Positions 23,433 to 25,554 of a DNA stretch of 25,554 nt are shown piece by piece. Each line of letters starts with the position of its first letter. Position 1 is the stretch's first letter. The stretch comes from an uncultured Oscillospiraceae bacterium (GTDB taxonomy: Bacteria > Bacillota > Clostridia > Oscillospirales > Ruminococcaceae), in NCBI GenBank assembly GCA_947522735.1, contig CANNTZ010000035.1, forward strand, positions 1 through 25,554. The letters run 5' to 3'. Both the position numbers and the translations under genes were made by a program. The notes under the pieces were generated by a model. The model worked only from the letters and a program-made list of their open reading frames with translations, searched no databases and was not told the DNA's origin.

Positions 23433-25157
23433 ATGAAAAGACTGATGCTTGGCAACGAGGCGGTTGCGCGCGGGCTCTATGAGGCCGGATGTCGCGTCGT
23501 CTCCAGCTATCCCGGCACTCCGAGTACCGAGATAACCGAATTTGCGGCGAAATACGACGAGATATACGCCGAATGGGCGCCGAACGAGAAGGTGGCCTGC
23601 GAGACGGCGGTGGGAGCCTCGATTGGCGGCGCGCGCTCCTTCTGCGCCATGAAGCACGTCGGAATGAACGTCGCGGCGGATCCGATGTTCACCGCGTCCT
23701 ATACCGGCGTCACCGGCGGCATGGTCATCGCCGTCGCGGACGATCCCGGTATGCACTCCTCCCAGAACGAGCAGGATTCCCGCCACTACGCGATAGCCGC
23801 GAAGCTGCCGATGCTCGAGCCGTCCGATTCCGCCGAGTGCAAGGACTGCACGAGGGCCGCATTCGAGCTGTCCGAGCGCTTCGACACGCCGGTGATTCTG
23901 CGTCTTTCCACAAGAGTTTCCCACTCGCAGAGCATCGTCGAGGAGCTGCCGCGCGAGGACGTCGAGGTCAGGGACTACGTCAAGAACGCAGCGAAGTACG
24001 TCATGATGCCGGCATACGCCAGAGGCCGCCATGTCGTCGTCGAGCAGCGCATGGCCGCGCTTGCCGAATTTGCCGAGACCACCTGTCTCAACCGCGTCGA
24101 GGACGCCGCCTCCGACATCGGCATAATCACCGCGGGCATTTGCTATCAGTATGTCCGCGAGGCGCTGGGCGACGGCGTGGGGGTGCTCAAGCTCGGGCTG
24201 CTTAACCCGTTGCCGAAGAAGCTAATCGCAGATTTTGCGGCGAAATATAAGAGGGTATATGTCGTCGAGGAGCTGGACGACATTATCGAGACGCACTGCC
24301 GCAGGATAGGCGTCGAGGTCGAGGGCAAGAGCCTGTTCGGCTTCACCGGCGAGCTTTCGCAGCGCATCGTCGCCGAAAAGCTGACCGGCAGAGCTCCTGA
24401 ATACGATGTGTTTGACGGCGATATTCCCGCGCGTCCGCCGGTAATGTGCCCAGGCTGCCCGCACCGCGGCGTGTTCTACACCCTCTCCAAGCTCAAGCTC
24501 AACGTCAGCGGCGATATCGGCTGCTATACCCTTGGCGCGACCGCCCCGCTCTTTGCGATGGACAGCACCGTCTGCATGGGCGCGTCGGTCTCGGTGCTGC
24601 ACGGCTTTAACAAGGCGAGGGGAGCAAGGGCTGCGGCAAGGTCGGTCGCGGTCATCGGCGACTCCACCTTCATCCACTCCGGCATAACCGGACTTGTCAA
24701 TATTACATACAATCAGGGCGTCTCCACCGTCATAATCCTCGATAACCGCATCACCGGCATGACCGGGCACCAGCAGAACCCGTCCACGGGCTATACACTC
24801 AAGGGCGTCGCAGTGCCGGAGCTTTCGCTGGAGAAGATGTGCGAGGCGGCCGGGGTTAGGCGCATACGCGTCGTCGATCCCCATGATCTTGCCGCGACGG
24901 AGCAGGTCATCCGCGAGGAGATTGAGGTCATGGAGCCGTCGGTGATTATTGCGCGCGCCCCATGCGCGCTGCTCAAGAGCGTCAAGCGTCTGCCGCCGCT
25001 CAAAATCGACGCGGACAGGTGCCGCGGCTGTAGGATGTGCATGAAGCTCGGCTGCCCGGCAGTCAGCTTCAAGGACGGCCGGGCACACATCGACGAAACC
25101 CTCTGCGTCGGCTGCGGAGTGTGTACGCAGATGTGCAGATTTGAAGCGATCCTGTGA
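23433..25157 (+). CDS. iorA: Indolepyruvate:ferredoxin oxidoreductase, alpha subunit (copy 2)
   Basis: A 574-residue paralogue of the iorA at 2418-4217. It has the same domain order: SSYPGTPSTEITEF, APNEKVACETAVG, CPGCPHR, GDSTFIHSG, and a C-terminal ferredoxin domain with cysteine groups CRGCRMC...C and CVGCGVC...C. The TPP loop reads DNRITGMTGHQQNPSTG, against DNGTTAMTGNQPHPGTG in copy 1, and its first cluster has four, not five, residues before the last Cys. Copy 2 may have a different aryl substrate or direction. The ATG at 23433 has GGGG about 9 bases upstream. It is followed 30 bases later by iorB. Family is very firm. Confidence 0.95.
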   Translation: MKRLMLGNEAVARGLYEAGCRVVSSYPGTPSTEITEFAAKYDEIYAEWAPNEKVACETAVGASIGGARSFCAMKHVGMNVAADPMFTASYTGVTGGMVIAVADDPGMHSSQNEQDSRHYAIAAKLPMLEPSDSAECKDCTRAAFELSERFDTPVILRLSTRVSHSQSIVEELPREDVEVRDYVKNAAKYVMMPAYARGRHVVVEQRMAALAEFAETTCLNRVEDAASDIGIITAGICYQYVREALGDGVGVLKLGLLNPLPKKLIADFAAKYKRVYVVEELDDIIETHCRRIGVEVEGKSLFGFTGELSQRIVAEKLTGRAPEYDVFDGDIPARPPVMCPGCPHRGVFYTLSKLKLNVSGDIGCYTLGATAPLFAMDSTVCMGASVSVLHGFNKARGARAAARSVAVIGDSTFIHSGITGLVNITYNQGVSTVIILDNRITGMTGHQQNPSTGYTLKGVAVPELSLEKMCEAAGVRRIRVVDPHDLAATEQVIREEIEVMEPSVIIARAPCALLKSVKRLPPLKIDADRCRGCRMCMKLGCPAVSFKDGRAHIDETLCVGCGVCTQMCRFEAIL

Positions 25158-25187
25158 ACGGCAGGCGAAAGGAAGGCGGAATTTAAT

Positions 25188-25554
25188 ATGACGAAAAGCA
25201 TTACAATAGTCGGAGTAGGTGGACAGGGAACGCTGCTCGCGAGCAGGATACTCGGAAATATGCTTGTCGGCGAGGGCTTCGATGTGAAGGTCTCGGAGGT
25301 CCACGGAATGTCCCAGCGCGGCGGCTCGGTCGTCACCTATGTCAGATACGGCGATAAGGTCGCGTCTCCGGTGGTCGAAAAAGGCGAGGCGGACGTCATC
25401 CTTGCATTCGAGCTGTGTGAGGGCGCGCGCTGGATATCCACTCTCAAAAAGGGCGGCACGCTCGTTGTGAACACGCAGCAGATCGATCCGATGCCGGTCG
25501 TCACCGGTGCGATGAGCTATCCCGAGCACAGTCAGGACAGGCTGCGCGCGAAAA
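25188..25554 (+). CDS. iorB: Indolepyruvate:ferredoxin oxidoreductase, beta subunit (copy 2, cut by window edge)
   Basis: An open frame starting at ATG 25188 and running off the window end (122 codons visible). It begins MTKSITIVGVGGQGTLLASR and has VHGMSQRGGSV, the same motifs as copy 1. GGAAGGCGG lies upstream of the start. Being partial, whether a paaK-like gene follows cannot be seen. Its partner is the alpha subunit just upstream. Confidence 0.93.
   Translation, partial: MTKSITIVGVGGQGTLLASRILGNMLVGEGFDVKVSEVHGMSQRGGSVVTYVRYGDKVASPVVEKGEADVILAFELCEGARWISTLKKGGTLVVNTQQIDPMPVVTGAMSYPEHSQDRLRAK

Overview
The window looks like chromosome of a high-GC, Gram-positive, probably anaerobic and spore-forming member of the Clostridia. 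The evidence is a T-box leader, TTG/GTG starts with strong GGAGG ribosome sites, consensus sigma-A promoters with 17-bp spacers, a CwlD-type cortex amidase, a SpoIIM-like protein, a tgt-yajC-TIGR04086 neighbourhood as in Bacillus/Clostridia, and two ferredoxin-dependent 2-oxoacid oxidoreductases. I see no insertion sequence, prophage, CRISPR array, rRNA or tRNA. The species cannot be named from the sequence.

Layout. 1-617: non-coding block of diverged direct and inverted repeats and strong hairpins. 618-4591 (minus): T-box-controlled operon iorA-iorB-paaK (indolepyruvate:ferredoxin oxidoreductase plus phenylacetate-CoA ligase-type enzyme). 4592-5036: AT-richer stretch with a terminator and a possible gene remnant. 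5037-9047 (minus): rbsA-rbsC-rbsB-like sugar ABC transporter, divergent from an AraC regulator (9103-10150, plus). 10185-10564: hairpins, a probable terminator, then a promoter and structured leader for tgt. 10565-13811: tgt, a THUMP-domain RNA methyltransferase, yajC and a TIGR04086 membrane protein. 14008-19274: proC, SpoIIM-like protein, DUF624/YesL-like protein, an unknown membrane protein, cwlD and radA, with a small Cys-rich ORF antisense at the radA end. 19565-21810: membrane-fusion protein and MacB-type permease without an adjacent ATPase. 21885-23275: DUF6873-like protein and the Mn efflux pump mntP. 23433-end: a second iorA-iorB, cut by the window edge.

The most interesting system is the left operon. 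Its leader has a T-box sequence whose variable base fits a G discriminator, and a specifier loop that reads UGG, so it appears to sense uncharged tRNA-Trp. A switch that turns genes on during tryptophan shortage makes little sense for amino-acid fermentation. It does make sense if PaaK activates indoleacetate and IOR runs in reverse, carboxylating indoleacetyl-CoA to indolepyruvate for transamination to tryptophan. The second IOR at the right end has an ordinary promoter and no room for a T-box, which suggests the two isoenzymes are regulated for different purposes.
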